Source of the DNA: an uncultured Lachnospiraceae bacterium
Lineage (GTDB): Bacteria; Bacillota; Clostridia; Lachnospirales; Lachnospiraceae
Assembly: GCA_910586705.1 (NCBI GenBank)
Contig: CAJUJK010000022.1
Location: 1-64,000 of the forward strand
Direction: 5' to 3'
Length of the DNA: 64,000 nucleotides
The notes under the pieces: generated by a model
Seen by the model: only the letters and a program-made list of their open reading frames with translations
What the model was told of the DNA's origin: nothing
Database searches by the model: none
In this document: positions 15,054-23,112 of the stretch, piece by piece
Numbering within the stretch: position 1 is the stretch's first letter
Layout of the letters: the number at the start of each line of letters is the position of its first letter
Made by a program: the position numbers and the translations under genes

Positions 15054-16868
15054 ATGAGATATGTGAGAAAAATGAAAACGGCGGCGGTTACTGCCGCCGT
15101 TGTTCTGATCGCTCTTCTGGTTATATATTTCGGTACGGCGGGTTTTTTTGATATAGGGATATCCGACCGGCTGAATCAGCGGGAGAGCGTCACCAACAAA
15201 AAAATATATATTATAGGTATCGACGACAAGACCTTACAGAAATACGGTCCCGTCAATACATGGAGCAGGGAGATACCGGCAAAGCTGATATCCCTGTTGA
15301 ACGGCGCGGAAGGCGCGCGTCCGGCTGTGATCGGATTCGATGTGATTTACAGCGAGGAGGCGGACCGGGAGGCGGACGATTATTTCGCAAGTGTCTGCGG
15401 TGAAGCCGGAAATGTCGTCGCGGCGATGAGCTTTTCTTTTAAGGAGCAGCCGGAACGGGGAGAGGATGGCAGGATTGTCTACAATCCCTATCACGTGGAC
15501 TATGTGATCGAGCCTTATGCCAGTTTAAAGAATGAGGTGATCTGCGGCTTTGCCAACACCTTTGTAGATACGGACGGCTATGTGCGGCAGGCTATGGCTT
15601 ATCTGGATTATGAGGGGGAGAGGGCGTACAGCCTTTCTGCTCAGGTTTATAAAGTCTACCGGGAAAGCCGGGGCGAGGAAGCGGTATTTCCAGCCGTATA
15701 TGGGAGAAATAACAGGTTTTATTTTACCTATTCCGGCAAGGCGGGAGGCTACAGTGTGGTCTCCATGGCGGATGTGCTGGATGGCACGGTGGATCCGGCG
15801 GTTTTTCAGGATGCGGTGGTGCTGGTGGGCGCCTATGCCGTTGGTATGCAGGATGCCTATATGCCGGCAATAGCCCACAACAGCCAGATGTACGGGGTGG
15901 AGATACATGCCAACATCATAGAAGCGCTGTTAGAAGGAAAGACGCAGCTCCCGGCGCCGCCCCTGCTCTATGCGCTGGCTGCGGCGCTTCTGTGCGGCGT
16001 ATTTTATGTGTGCAGCGAAAAAATGCGGATGCTGTATGCCACGATTCTGCTTGCCGCGCTGACCGTTCTTGACCTTGTCTTCGTAAAGGTGATGTATGGA
16101 AACGGCTGGATTGTCCCGACGATCCTTTTGCCGCTCTGCCTGCTTGTCATCTGGCTGCTGCAGATGGTGCGCAGATATCTGGCGGAGATCATGCGCAGGC
16201 GCAGGGTGATCAATGTCTTTAAGCAGTATGTGGCGCCTCAGGTGGTGGACAAGATCAGCAAGGACAAGGATTTTGAGCTGGTGATCGGCGGGGAGAACCG
16301 CCATATTGCGGTGCTGTTTGTGGATATCAGAGGATTTACGACCATGTCGGAGAGTCTGAAGCCGGAGGAAGTGGTGGAAATTCTGAACGAGTATCTGGGG
16401 CTCACCACACAGGCTATTTTTGATAACGGCGGTACCCTCGACAAGTTCGTGGGGGACGCGACTATGGCGGTGTTCAACGCGCCTTTTGATCTGGACGACT
16501 ATATTTTCCGCGCCGTCGCCACCGCGTGGGATATGCGGGCGGGGGCGGACAGGATTGCCGAGAAATTCCGGGAAAGATATGGAAAGAGCGTATCCTTCGG
16601 AATCGGCATAAACTGCGGCAATGCCGTTGTGGGCAATATCGGCTGTGATTTCCGGATGGACTATACGGCGATCGGAGATACGGTCAATACGGCGGCGAGA
16701 CTGGAGAGCAACGCGAAACCCGGGCAGATTCTGATCAGTAAGGAAGTTTATGAGGCGGTAAAAGACAGGGTTGCGGTGACACCGATCGGGGAGATTCCTC
16801 TGAAGGGAAAGAGCAACGGCGTCTTTGTCTATCAGATAGACAGTGTGAGAAGTACTTCTAAAGCTTAG
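15054..16868 (+). CDS. CHASE2-domain class III adenylate cyclase
   Basis: A 604-residue membrane enzyme. One membrane segment (about 9-26) precedes an extracytoplasmic CHASE2 sensor domain (about 30-300), then three membrane segments (about 305-385) and a cytoplasmic class III cyclase domain (about 415-595). The metal-binding aspartates are in LFVDIRGFTTMS and KFVGDATMAVF. The Lys of LDKFVGD and the Asp of MDYTAIGD are the pair that selects ATP over GTP, and the Asn and Arg of NTAARLES stabilise the transition state. It should therefore make cAMP in response to an outside signal. The last residues (SVRSTSKA) and the stop codon lie inside a dispersed hairpin repeat. It is the third gene of the operon. 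Confidence 0.9.
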   Translation: MRYVRKMKTAAVTAAVVLIALLVIYFGTAGFFDIGISDRLNQRESVTNKKIYIIGIDDKTLQKYGPVNTWSREIPAKLISLLNGAEGARPAVIGFDVIYSEEADREADDYFASVCGEAGNVVAAMSFSFKEQPERGEDGRIVYNPYHVDYVIEPYASLKNEVICGFANTFVDTDGYVRQAMAYLDYEGERAYSLSAQVYKVYRESRGEEAVFPAVYGRNNRFYFTYSGKAGGYSVVSMADVLDGTVDPAVFQDAVVLVGAYAVGMQDAYMPAIAHNSQMYGVEIHANIIEALLEGKTQLPAPPLLYALAAALLCGVFYVCSEKMRMLYATILLAALTVLDLVFVKVMYGNGWIVPTILLPLCLLVIWLLQMVRRYLAEIMRRRRVINVFKQYVAPQVVDKISKDKDFELVIGGENRHIAVLFVDIRGFTTMSESLKPEEVVEILNEYLGLTTQAIFDNGGTLDKFVGDATMAVFNAPFDLDDYIFRAVATAWDMRAGADRIAEKFRERYGKSVSFGIGINCGNAVVGNIGCDFRMDYTAIGDTVNTAARLESNAKPGQILISKEVYEAVKDRVAVTPIGEIPLKGKSNGVFVYQIDSVRSTSKA

Positions 16869-16940
16869 CAGCAGAGGCGGCTTCGTTAAGAAGTACTAAA
16901 TCTCACACAGGAGAATACCCAAAATGCGGGTATTCTCCGC
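16843..16940 (+). repeat. Two-hairpin intergenic repeat, copy 1
   Basis: Hairpin A has outer arms GTGTGAGA (16843-16850) and TCTCACAC (16901-16908), inner arms AGTACTTCT (16851-16859) and AGAAGTACT (16889-16897), and a small AGC-rich stem at the tip. Hairpin B is GGAGAATACCC (16910-16920) paired with GGGTATTCTCC (16928-16938), followed by GC. No U-tract follows. It overlaps the 3' end of the cyclase gene. Confidence 0.85.
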
Positions 16941-16967
16941 ACATTCAGGAGGCAGGTGATAAATAAA

Positions 16968-17828
16968 ATGAACAAGCTGTATTTGATTCCCGACAGGAAG
17001 GATATGGAGCGGATATGCGCGCTGGCTGCGGTGTACGGATGCGCGTTTGAGTATAATGATTTTTTCCCGCCGAAGGTTATGGATGATCCAGAGAGGCAGG
17101 GAAAGATTATTGACGACTACAAAGCGTGTGCGGATAAGCGTTTCGGAGGAAATTCTTCCGAAAAAGATATGTCCGGGGAATGTGCCTTTTCGGACATATT
17201 TTCAAGGGATACCATGCACGGGGCATTCTTGGATGTAACGATCCACAGCGACGATCCCATGATTGAGCATGTGTCTAAACAGCGGGTGCGGCAGTCCATG
17301 GAGACCGCAAAAGATATGGGACTGAAAGGCGTTGTGTTCCATACGGGGCGGCTGGGCGGTTTCCGGGCGGCGGAATATCTGAGAAACTGGCGCGATCGGA
17401 ACGAGGCGTTCTTTACGGAGATTGCGCTTCAATATCCCGCGCAGCAGATTTATATGGAGAACATGTTTGACGAGGCGCCCGATGTTCTGGCGGGGCTTGC
17501 GGAAAAGATGCAGGGCGTGAAGAATTTCGGCGTCTGTCTGGATTATGCCCACGCCATGTTGTCGAAGTGCCCGGGGCGGGAGTGGGTCGAGACGCTGGCG
17601 CCTTATATCCGCCATATACACATCAATGACAACGATATGAAAAACGACCTGCACCTTGCCGTGGGGGCGGGGAAACTGGACTGGCAGGAGTTTGACGGGC
17701 TGATCAGACAGTGCCGGATAGAAGCGCCGGTGCTGGTGGAAGTAAACGGTTACGAAGCACAGAAGGAATCACTTCAATACATGAAGAGCCACGGGATTTA
17801 TCCGATGGAAAGGGAGAGGGAAGAGTGA
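16968..17828 (+). CDS. Sugar phosphate isomerase/epimerase-like TIM-barrel protein
   Basis: A 286-residue cytoplasmic protein of the xylose isomerase-like TIM-barrel (AP endonuclease 2) superfamily. Typical features are GAFLDVTIHSDD, KGVVFHTGRLGG, QIYMENMFDEAPD with the metal-ligand glutamate, GVCLDYAHAMLS with Asp and His ligands, RHIHINDNDMKNDLHLAVG and APVLVEVNGYE with the last glutamate. The order of Glu, Asp-His, His-Asn-Asp and Glu matches the metal site of the superfamily. The real substrate is unknown. ATG 16968 is preferred to GTG 16956 because AGGTGAT lies seven bases before it. Its TGA overlaps the ATG of the next gene, so the two are translationally coupled. Confidence 0.82.
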   Translation: MNKLYLIPDRKDMERICALAAVYGCAFEYNDFFPPKVMDDPERQGKIIDDYKACADKRFGGNSSEKDMSGECAFSDIFSRDTMHGAFLDVTIHSDDPMIEHVSKQRVRQSMETAKDMGLKGVVFHTGRLGGFRAAEYLRNWRDRNEAFFTEIALQYPAQQIYMENMFDEAPDVLAGLAEKMQGVKNFGVCLDYAHAMLSKCPGREWVETLAPYIRHIHINDNDMKNDLHLAVGAGKLDWQEFDGLIRQCRIEAPVLVEVNGYEAQKESLQYMKSHGIYPMEREREE

Positions 17829-19300
17829 TGCATCTGCAATACGAAGACTTTGAAAAGATAATGGACATTGGCATAAGCCTTTCCACGGAAAGAGACAGAA
17901 ACTGCCTGCTGATGACGATTCTGGATAGGGGGATGGATATTACAAACTGTGATGCGAGCACCCTGTATCTGTATGAGAACAACGAACTTAAGTTTCAGTT
18001 TATGAAAACGCTTTCCAAGGGGGTCAGCAGAGGAATGGACGGAGAACCCATTGATCTGCCGCCCGTGCCGATGAAAGAGGAAAACGTGTGCTCCTATGCG
18101 GCAATTCACCGGGAGGTCGTGAATATACCAGATGTGTATGCCAGCAGCCAGTTCGATTTTTCCGGCCCCAGACAGTATGACAGTCTGACCGGGTACCGCA
18201 CGCAGTCACAGCTTGTCGTGCCCCTTGTAAATAATGAAAATGAACTGATCGGTGTCCTGCAGCTGATCAATGCCATGGACAAAAACGGGAGTGTGATTGC
18301 CTTTAACGAGGAGTATGATATTATCATCCGCGCGCTGGGGGCCATTGCCGCCATTGAGCTGACGAACCTTTCCTATGTGGAGGCGCTGAAGGCGCAGATT
18401 TACTCGTTTGTGGAGGCGCTCACGACGGCTCTGGAAAAGAGGACGCCGTACAATGCCCTGCACACAAGGAATGTGGAAAAGTATGCCAGCCTTCTGGCGG
18501 ATTATATTACTGAATTACATAGGGAAGGAAAATGTGAACATACCTTTGATTCGGAAAGAAAAGAACAGCTGATGCTGGCGGCGCTCATTCACGATATCGG
18601 CAAGATGGTGGTTCCCTTAAGTATTATGAACAAGGCGACCAGACTGGATACACGCCTTGAGAAGGTGGACGATCGGTTTGCGCTGCTGAAAGCGCTGTAT
18701 GAGATCGATATGCTGCGGGGCAGGATCACCAGCGAGGAGTACGAGGCGGTGATCAGGGATCTGGAGTCGGAACTTGCCTTTATCCATGAGATGGATGTGA
18801 CCAGCCATGTGAGTGACGGAGACTGCGAACATATCAGGAGACTTGCGGGGAAACAGCATCTGAGCGAGGACGGCACGGCGCTGTCCTACCTGACGGAGAA
18901 GGAGGCGGAATGCTTAAGTATCCGCAGCGGCACGCTGACGGTGAAAGAGCGCAAGGAGATGGAAAACCATGTGGTAATGACGTCTAAAATTCTGGAAAAA
19001 GTGCAGTTCTATAAAGGGTTTTCCATGGTGCCCAAGTGGGTGGGCGCCCATCACGAGTATCTGGACGGCAGCGGCTACCCGAAGGGTCTGAAGGGGGACG
19101 AGCTTGATCTGGAGACGAGGATCCTGACGGTGGTGGATATCTATGACGCGCTGGTGGCGACGGACAGACCTTATAAGCAGCCGATCTCCAGAGACGGGGC
19201 GATTCAGATACTGAAAGATATGGCGAAGAGAGGAAAAGTAGATTTGCAGCTTGTGGAATGGCTGGACGAGGCGCTGGAGGAGGAAAGCACAGCCTGCTAA
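17828..19300 (+). CDS. GAF and HD-GYP domain protein, predicted c-di-GMP phosphodiesterase
   Basis: A 490-residue soluble protein. Residues about 10-165 form a GAF domain and about 190-480 an HD-GYP domain. Metal and catalytic motifs are intact: LAALIHDIGKM (HD pair plus Lys), HHEYLDGSGYPKGL (GYP motif) and VVDIYDALVATDRPYK. HD-GYP enzymes hydrolyse c-di-GMP to pGpG or GMP. An insertion of about 90 residues rich in acidic and charged groups lies between the HD and GYP motifs, longer than in minimal members. The ATG overlaps the stop of the preceding TIM-barrel gene by one base. The two-component pair that follows begins 19 bases later. Confidence 0.9.
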   Translation: MHLQYEDFEKIMDIGISLSTERDRNCLLMTILDRGMDITNCDASTLYLYENNELKFQFMKTLSKGVSRGMDGEPIDLPPVPMKEENVCSYAAIHREVVNIPDVYASSQFDFSGPRQYDSLTGYRTQSQLVVPLVNNENELIGVLQLINAMDKNGSVIAFNEEYDIIIRALGAIAAIELTNLSYVEALKAQIYSFVEALTTALEKRTPYNALHTRNVEKYASLLADYITELHREGKCEHTFDSERKEQLMLAALIHDIGKMVVPLSIMNKATRLDTRLEKVDDRFALLKALYEIDMLRGRITSEEYEAVIRDLESELAFIHEMDVTSHVSDGDCEHIRRLAGKQHLSEDGTALSYLTEKEAECLSIRSGTLTVKERKEMENHVVMTSKILEKVQFYKGFSMVPKWVGAHHEYLDGSGYPKGLKGDELDLETRILTVVDIYDALVATDRPYKQPISRDGAIQILKDMAKRGKVDLQLVEWLDEALEEESTAC

Positions 19301-19319
19301 TTAAATGCGAGGAAACAGG

Positions 19320-20021
19320 ATGAACCCATACAGAATCCTCCTTGTGGAGGACGACGCTGAGATCAGCGAAATGTTGAAAAACTATCTGGAGACCGAAAAC
19401 TATGAGGTGGCGTGCGCCCTTGACGGACAGCACGCCTGTGCTATGTTTGACGATACGCCCTTCGACCTTGTGCTTCTGGATCTGATGATCCCGAAGGTGA
19501 GCGGCATGGGCGTGATGCAGCATATCAGGGAAAAAAGCTATGTGCCGATCATCATTCTCTCGGCAAAGGACTCGGAGAGCGACAAGACACTTGGGCTGGG
19601 ACTTGGGGCGGACGATTATATCACGAAACCTTTTTCCGTGGTGGAGGTGCTGGCACGGATCAAGGCGGCGCTGCGGCGGACCATGCAGTATGACGGCGCT
19701 GCGGTAGATGCGCCAGCCCTGCTAAAAGCCGGGGAACTGACCATGAATCTGTCAGATTATACGGTGAAAAAGAGAGATGAGACGATTGAACTGACGGCGA
19801 AAGAATTTGAAATACTGAAGCTTTTTATGCAGAATCCGAAGAAGGTATACACAAAGGAACAGCTTTATTCCCTTGTGTGGAACGACGCGTACTGCGGGGA
19901 TGAAAACGCCGTGAACGTGCATATCAGCAGACTGCGCAACAAGATCGAGGAGGATCCGCGCAGTCCGAAGTATGTGCTGACAGTGTGGGGAATCGGGTAT
20001 AAGCTGGGGGGATTGCTATGA
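19320..20021 (+). CDS. OmpR-family response regulator
   Basis: A 233-residue regulator. The receiver domain (1-120) has the acidic pair at residues 11-12 and the phosphorylated aspartate at 54 in VLLDLMIPK, plus the conserved Lys in ADDYITKPF. A winged-helix DNA-binding domain (about 135-230) ends with the NVHISRLRNKIEEDP helix and VWGIGYKL. GAGGA upstream supports ATG 19320 over ATG 19305. It overlaps the kinase gene by four bases (ATGA), so the pair is coupled. Its likely targets include the ABC transporter genes that follow. Confidence 0.93.
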   Translation: MNPYRILLVEDDAEISEMLKNYLETENYEVACALDGQHACAMFDDTPFDLVLLDLMIPKVSGMGVMQHIREKSYVPIIILSAKDSESDKTLGLGLGADDYITKPFSVVEVLARIKAALRRTMQYDGAAVDAPALLKAGELTMNLSDYTVKKRDETIELTAKEFEILKLFMQNPKKVYTKEQLYSLVWNDAYCGDENAVNVHISRLRNKIEEDPRSPKYVLTVWGIGYKLGGLL

Positions 20022-20998
20022 TGATAGTTGCTTTGGAGCTGCTGGCAGCAGTTTTGGCTGCGGTCGTGCTCTACCAGCAGTTTGCTTTCCGAAATGGCGC
20101 AAAAAAGAGGCTTCGGGAACTCCACCAGAAGCTGAAAGAAATCTTAGATACGGACAGCGGCGAGCGGGTGATGGTTTTCACGGATAATAGAGAACTGATG
20201 GAGCTGGCGGCGCAGATCAACCGTCTTCTGGAGGAAAAGGCAAAGACGGAGGCGGATTTTCGCCGTTCCGAGATTTCTTCCAGAAAAATGCTTTCCAATA
20301 TTTCCCATGATTTAAAGACGCCCCTGACGGTGATCCGGGGTTATCTGGAAATTATGCGGACGAGGGGCGAGGCGGCTCTGGAGGGGCAGGCGGACCTGCA
20401 AGTGGCAGCGGAAACAGAGGGGCAGGCAAACCTGCAAATGCTGGAGAAGGCAGAACAGAAGGCGCAGTCGCTTATGGAGCTGATCGACAGCTTTTTTTCT
20501 TTGGCAAAAATTGAGGCGGGAGACACGGAGGTGGCGCTTTCCCGGGTGGACGTCTGCGAGATTTGCCGGGAGAGCGTCCTTGATTTTTATGAGATACTGA
20601 CAGGAGCGGATTTTCAGGTGGAGATCGGACTGCCGGAAACGCCAGTTTACGCGCAGGGAAACAGGGAGGCTTTGCAGCGCATTCTGTCCAACCTGATTTC
20701 CAACGTGATCCGCTATGGTTCTGAGGGGAAGTATCTGGGCGTTTCCCTAAGAACGGACGAGCGGGCGGTATATATAGACGTGACCGACAAGGGAAAAGGA
20801 ATTGAAAGCGCGTTTGCGCAGAGCGTGTTCGAGCGGCTTTTTACCATGGAGGACTCCCGCAGCCGGAGCGTGCAGGGCAACGGTCTGGGGCTGACCATCG
20901 CCAAAAAGCTGGCAGAAAAGATGGGCGGGGATCTGACACTGGAGAGCGTGCCCCATGTGAGGACAGTTTTTACGGTCACGCTAAAACGGGCATTATAA
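20018..20998 (+). CDS. Membrane sensor histidine kinase with minimal sensor region
   Basis: A 326-residue kinase with a single N-terminal membrane segment (residues 1-21) and almost no external part. The phosphorylated histidine is residue 97 in SNISHDLKTPLTVIRG. The ATPase domain shows NLISNVIRYG, DKGKGIE and GNGLGLTIAKK. Between the histidine region and its second helix there is a short internal duplication (EGQADLQ, EGQANLQ). A kinase with no sensory loop beside an ABC transporter resembles the BceS type, where the transporter is the sensor; this is inference from context. Confidence 0.93.
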   Translation: MMIVALELLAAVLAAVVLYQQFAFRNGAKKRLRELHQKLKEILDTDSGERVMVFTDNRELMELAAQINRLLEEKAKTEADFRRSEISSRKMLSNISHDLKTPLTVIRGYLEIMRTRGEAALEGQADLQVAAETEGQANLQMLEKAEQKAQSLMELIDSFFSLAKIEAGDTEVALSRVDVCEICRESVLDFYEILTGADFQVEIGLPETPVYAQGNREALQRILSNLISNVIRYGSEGKYLGVSLRTDERAVYIDVTDKGKGIESAFAQSVFERLFTMEDSRSRSVQGNGLGLTIAKKLAEKMGGDLTLESVPHVRTVFTVTLKRAL

Positions 20999-21164
20999 AG
21001 AGTGAGGGAACTGACAGACATGTCATAATGCTTTTGCGGTGATAAAGTACGTTCCGAAAGAAATTTGTAAGAATTGAGCAAGAGTTTTGAAAATTGCAGC
21101 CGTTACAATAGGTTATAGTACATCGAAGAAAGAACATTTGACGTACCAGAAAGGAGGCAGCAAA

Positions 21165-22094
21165 ATGTCTTACATTTTACAAACAAGCCGCCTTACCAAA
21201 ACCATCGGCGGCAAAGAATTGGTAAGGGATGTGGATATCCACGTAAAAAAGGGAGAAATCTACGGGTTTCTGGGGCCCAACGGCGCAGGCAAGACGACCG
21301 TTATGAAAATGATTATGAACCTCTGGAAACCGACCATGGGTTCCATTGAGCTTTTCGGAAAGCCGCTCACGCCGCAGTCCTACGAGGTGATGAGGCGGAT
21401 CGGCAGCATCATTGAATTTCCCACATTTTATGAGCATATGACGGGGTATGAAAATCTGCGTATGCACTGTGAGTATATGGGTTTTTACCAGCACGGCAGC
21501 GTGGAAACGGCTTTGGAAATGCTTGATCTGACGGCGGCGGCAAAAACCCCCGTCAAGAATTATTCCCTCGGTATGAAGGAGCGTCTGGGAATTGCGAGGG
21601 CAATTTTATGTAAACCAGAACTGCTGATTCTCGACGAGCCTACCAACGGGCTTGACCCGGCGGGCATGAAACAGATCCGCGAATTGCTGCGGATGCTCAG
21701 CGCAGAGCAGGGGACGACGATTGTGGTGTCTTCCCACATTCTCTCGGAGATCGAGAGCATGGCGGACACGATTGGTATCATACATCAAGGCAGGATGAAA
21801 AAGGAAATTGGTCTGAAAGAAATTGAGGAGATGAGCCTGGCATATATCGAACTGGCGGTGGAGAACCCGGAGAGGGCGGCTTATGTGCTTGCCGATAAGC
21901 TTGGACTTGTCAATTTTAAGGTGATCGACGGCGGCGTGATCCGTATTTATGACAATCGTGTCACAACCGAGCAGATTGTGAAGGCGTATGCCTCAAATGA
22001 GGTGGCAGTTACTTCGCTTGGAAGAAAGGCGGAGACGTTGGAAGACTATTTCTTGAAACTGACCGGAGGGAAAACGGGAGAAGAAATTCTATGA
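21165..22094 (+). CDS. ABC transporter ATP-binding protein, BcrA-like
   Basis: A 309-residue ATPase. It shows Walker A GPNGAGKTT (about residues 37-45), the signature SLGMKERLGIA, Walker B LLILDEPTNGLDP and the switch histidine in VVSSHILSE. The C-terminal 90 residues form the extra region seen in BcrA/lantibiotic-immunity type ATPases. GAAAGGAGGCAGCAAA precedes ATG 21165. With the permease that follows it should export or detoxify a peptide or bacitracin-like compound at the membrane, under control of the adjacent two-component system. Confidence 0.92.
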   Translation: MSYILQTSRLTKTIGGKELVRDVDIHVKKGEIYGFLGPNGAGKTTVMKMIMNLWKPTMGSIELFGKPLTPQSYEVMRRIGSIIEFPTFYEHMTGYENLRMHCEYMGFYQHGSVETALEMLDLTAAAKTPVKNYSLGMKERLGIARAILCKPELLILDEPTNGLDPAGMKQIRELLRMLSAEQGTTIVVSSHILSEIESMADTIGIIHQGRMKKEIGLKEIEEMSLAYIELAVENPERAAYVLADKLGLVNFKVIDGGVIRIYDNRVTTEQIVKAYASNEVAVTSLGRKAETLEDYFLKLTGGKTGEEIL

Positions 22095-22120
22095 CGCAGC
22101 GGCAAATCACTCTTGTGTAA

Positions 22121-22145
22121 AAGAAAGCCTGAAAACGGCATTCTC
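22121..22145 (+). repeat. Remnant of hairpin B of the dispersed repeat
   Basis: GAAAGCC, TGAAAAC, GGCATTCTC matches hairpin B of the dispersed element (GAGAATGCC, TGAAA, GGCATTCTC) with the left arm decayed. It lies between the ATPase and permease genes. No hairpin A is visible. Confidence 0.5.
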
Positions 22146-22169
22146 AGTATGGATGTTAAGGAGGAAACT

Positions 22170-22859
22170 ATGTGTAAACTTATAAAACTGGAATGGAAGA
22201 AAAACAACGTTTTGAAATATATCCGGAATGCGGCGATTACGACAACGGTTCTTTTGCTGCTTATGCTGATGGCGGCGGGGGAGCTGGAGACGGAGGAGAC
22301 GGTGCAGTCCTATGGCAAAAGTATGCTGGGCATGTCTGTGGGGATGTTCGTCCATGTGTCGTACATTGTCTTTACGGGCGTGATGATTGCGGCATACATT
22401 GTGGGTGCCTATGAGAAAAAGACCATCAATCTGATGTATTCCTATCCGATTAAGCGCAGCAAGATTATCTTTTCAAAAATCGGCGCGGTGTGGCTGTTTA
22501 ACTTTGCGGCGATGGTGGTCAGCAAGGCTGTGATTTATCTCGTGCTGATTGCTTCAAAGCCCTTTACGGGTATATCCGCCGCAGGTCTTGCGGTCGGGGA
22601 ACCGTCGTTCTGGCTGGACGCCGTACTGTCCGCTGCGGCGATGGTGAGCATCAGCTTTATCGCGCTTCCGATCGGACTGAAACTGAAGTCTTCCAAGGCG
22701 GCGATCGTTTCGTCTGTTATCATCGTCTGCTTTACGCAGGGCGGGATCGGTTCGGTGACTCTGGCAAATAATATGGTTTTTTATGCGCTTCTGATTGTGG
22801 TGGCGGTAGTGTCCGTCTGGCTTTCGGTCTGCCGGGTGGAGACGCGGGATGTGATGTGA
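22170..22859 (+). CDS. ABC-2 type permease, BcrB-like
   Basis: A 229-residue protein with six hydrophobic segments, for example TTTVLLLLMLMAAG, HVSYIVFTGVMIAAYIVG and MVFYALLIVVAVVSVWLSV. YEKKTINLMYSYPIKRSKI after the second span is typical of ABC-2 permeases linked to bacitracin or lantibiotic resistance. TTAAGGAGG sits five bases before ATG 22170. It is the membrane partner of the preceding ATPase. Its stop codon overlaps a possible small downstream gene. Confidence 0.87.
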   Translation: MCKLIKLEWKKNNVLKYIRNAAITTTVLLLLMLMAAGELETEETVQSYGKSMLGMSVGMFVHVSYIVFTGVMIAAYIVGAYEKKTINLMYSYPIKRSKIIFSKIGAVWLFNFAAMVVSKAVIYLVLIASKPFTGISAAGLAVGEPSFWLDAVLSAAAMVSISFIALPIGLKLKSSKAAIVSSVIIVCFTQGGIGSVTLANNMVFYALLIVVAVVSVWLSVCRVETRDVM

Positions 22860-23011
22860 GGGCGACTGTATCGGAGCAGGTTATAAGGTTTCTGTTTATC
22901 TGGGCGCGGATGTATATGCTGCTTTTCCTGTTTTGTCTCTGGTATCTGTACATTCGCGCAAGGCTGGTTAAGTCTCTGTGGCGCAGGATGGTGAAAACTT
23001 GTACTATATGA
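22856..23011 (+). CDS. Possible small membrane peptide (51 residues) coupled to the permease
   Basis: A GTG overlapping the permease stop opens a 51-codon frame with one hydrophobic span (MYMLLFLFCLWYLYIRAR) followed by a basic tail. No clear ribosome site other than the preceding gene's context is seen. It could be a small accessory subunit or the first part of a decayed third transporter gene. Confidence 0.3.
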   Translation: MRATVSEQVIRFLFIWARMYMLLFLFCLWYLYIRARLVKSLWRRMVKTCTI

Positions 23012-23100
23012 CGGCATTGTATATGGCTTTTACCGTCTGGGCGTCTATGGGGCTGTCTGGTCTGTTGCAATTATTTAGTTTCGACATGGACAAACTGTAA
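23008..23100 (+). CDS. Possible 30-residue hydrophobic peptide overlapping the previous frame
   Basis: ATG 23008 overlaps the TGA of the preceding small frame (ATGA). The product MTALYMAFTVWASMGLSG and onward is hydrophobic. Together with the preceding frame it could be one longer membrane protein split by a frameshift. Too short to be sure. Confidence 0.22.
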   Translation: MTALYMAFTVWASMGLSGLLQLFSFDMDKL

Positions 23101-23112
23101 TGTATCGTCTTA

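Noticed and set aside
16843..16940. Repeat copies as ordinary transcription terminators
   Set aside because: No U-run follows either hairpin, and copy 4 lies between two permease genes that should be expressed together.
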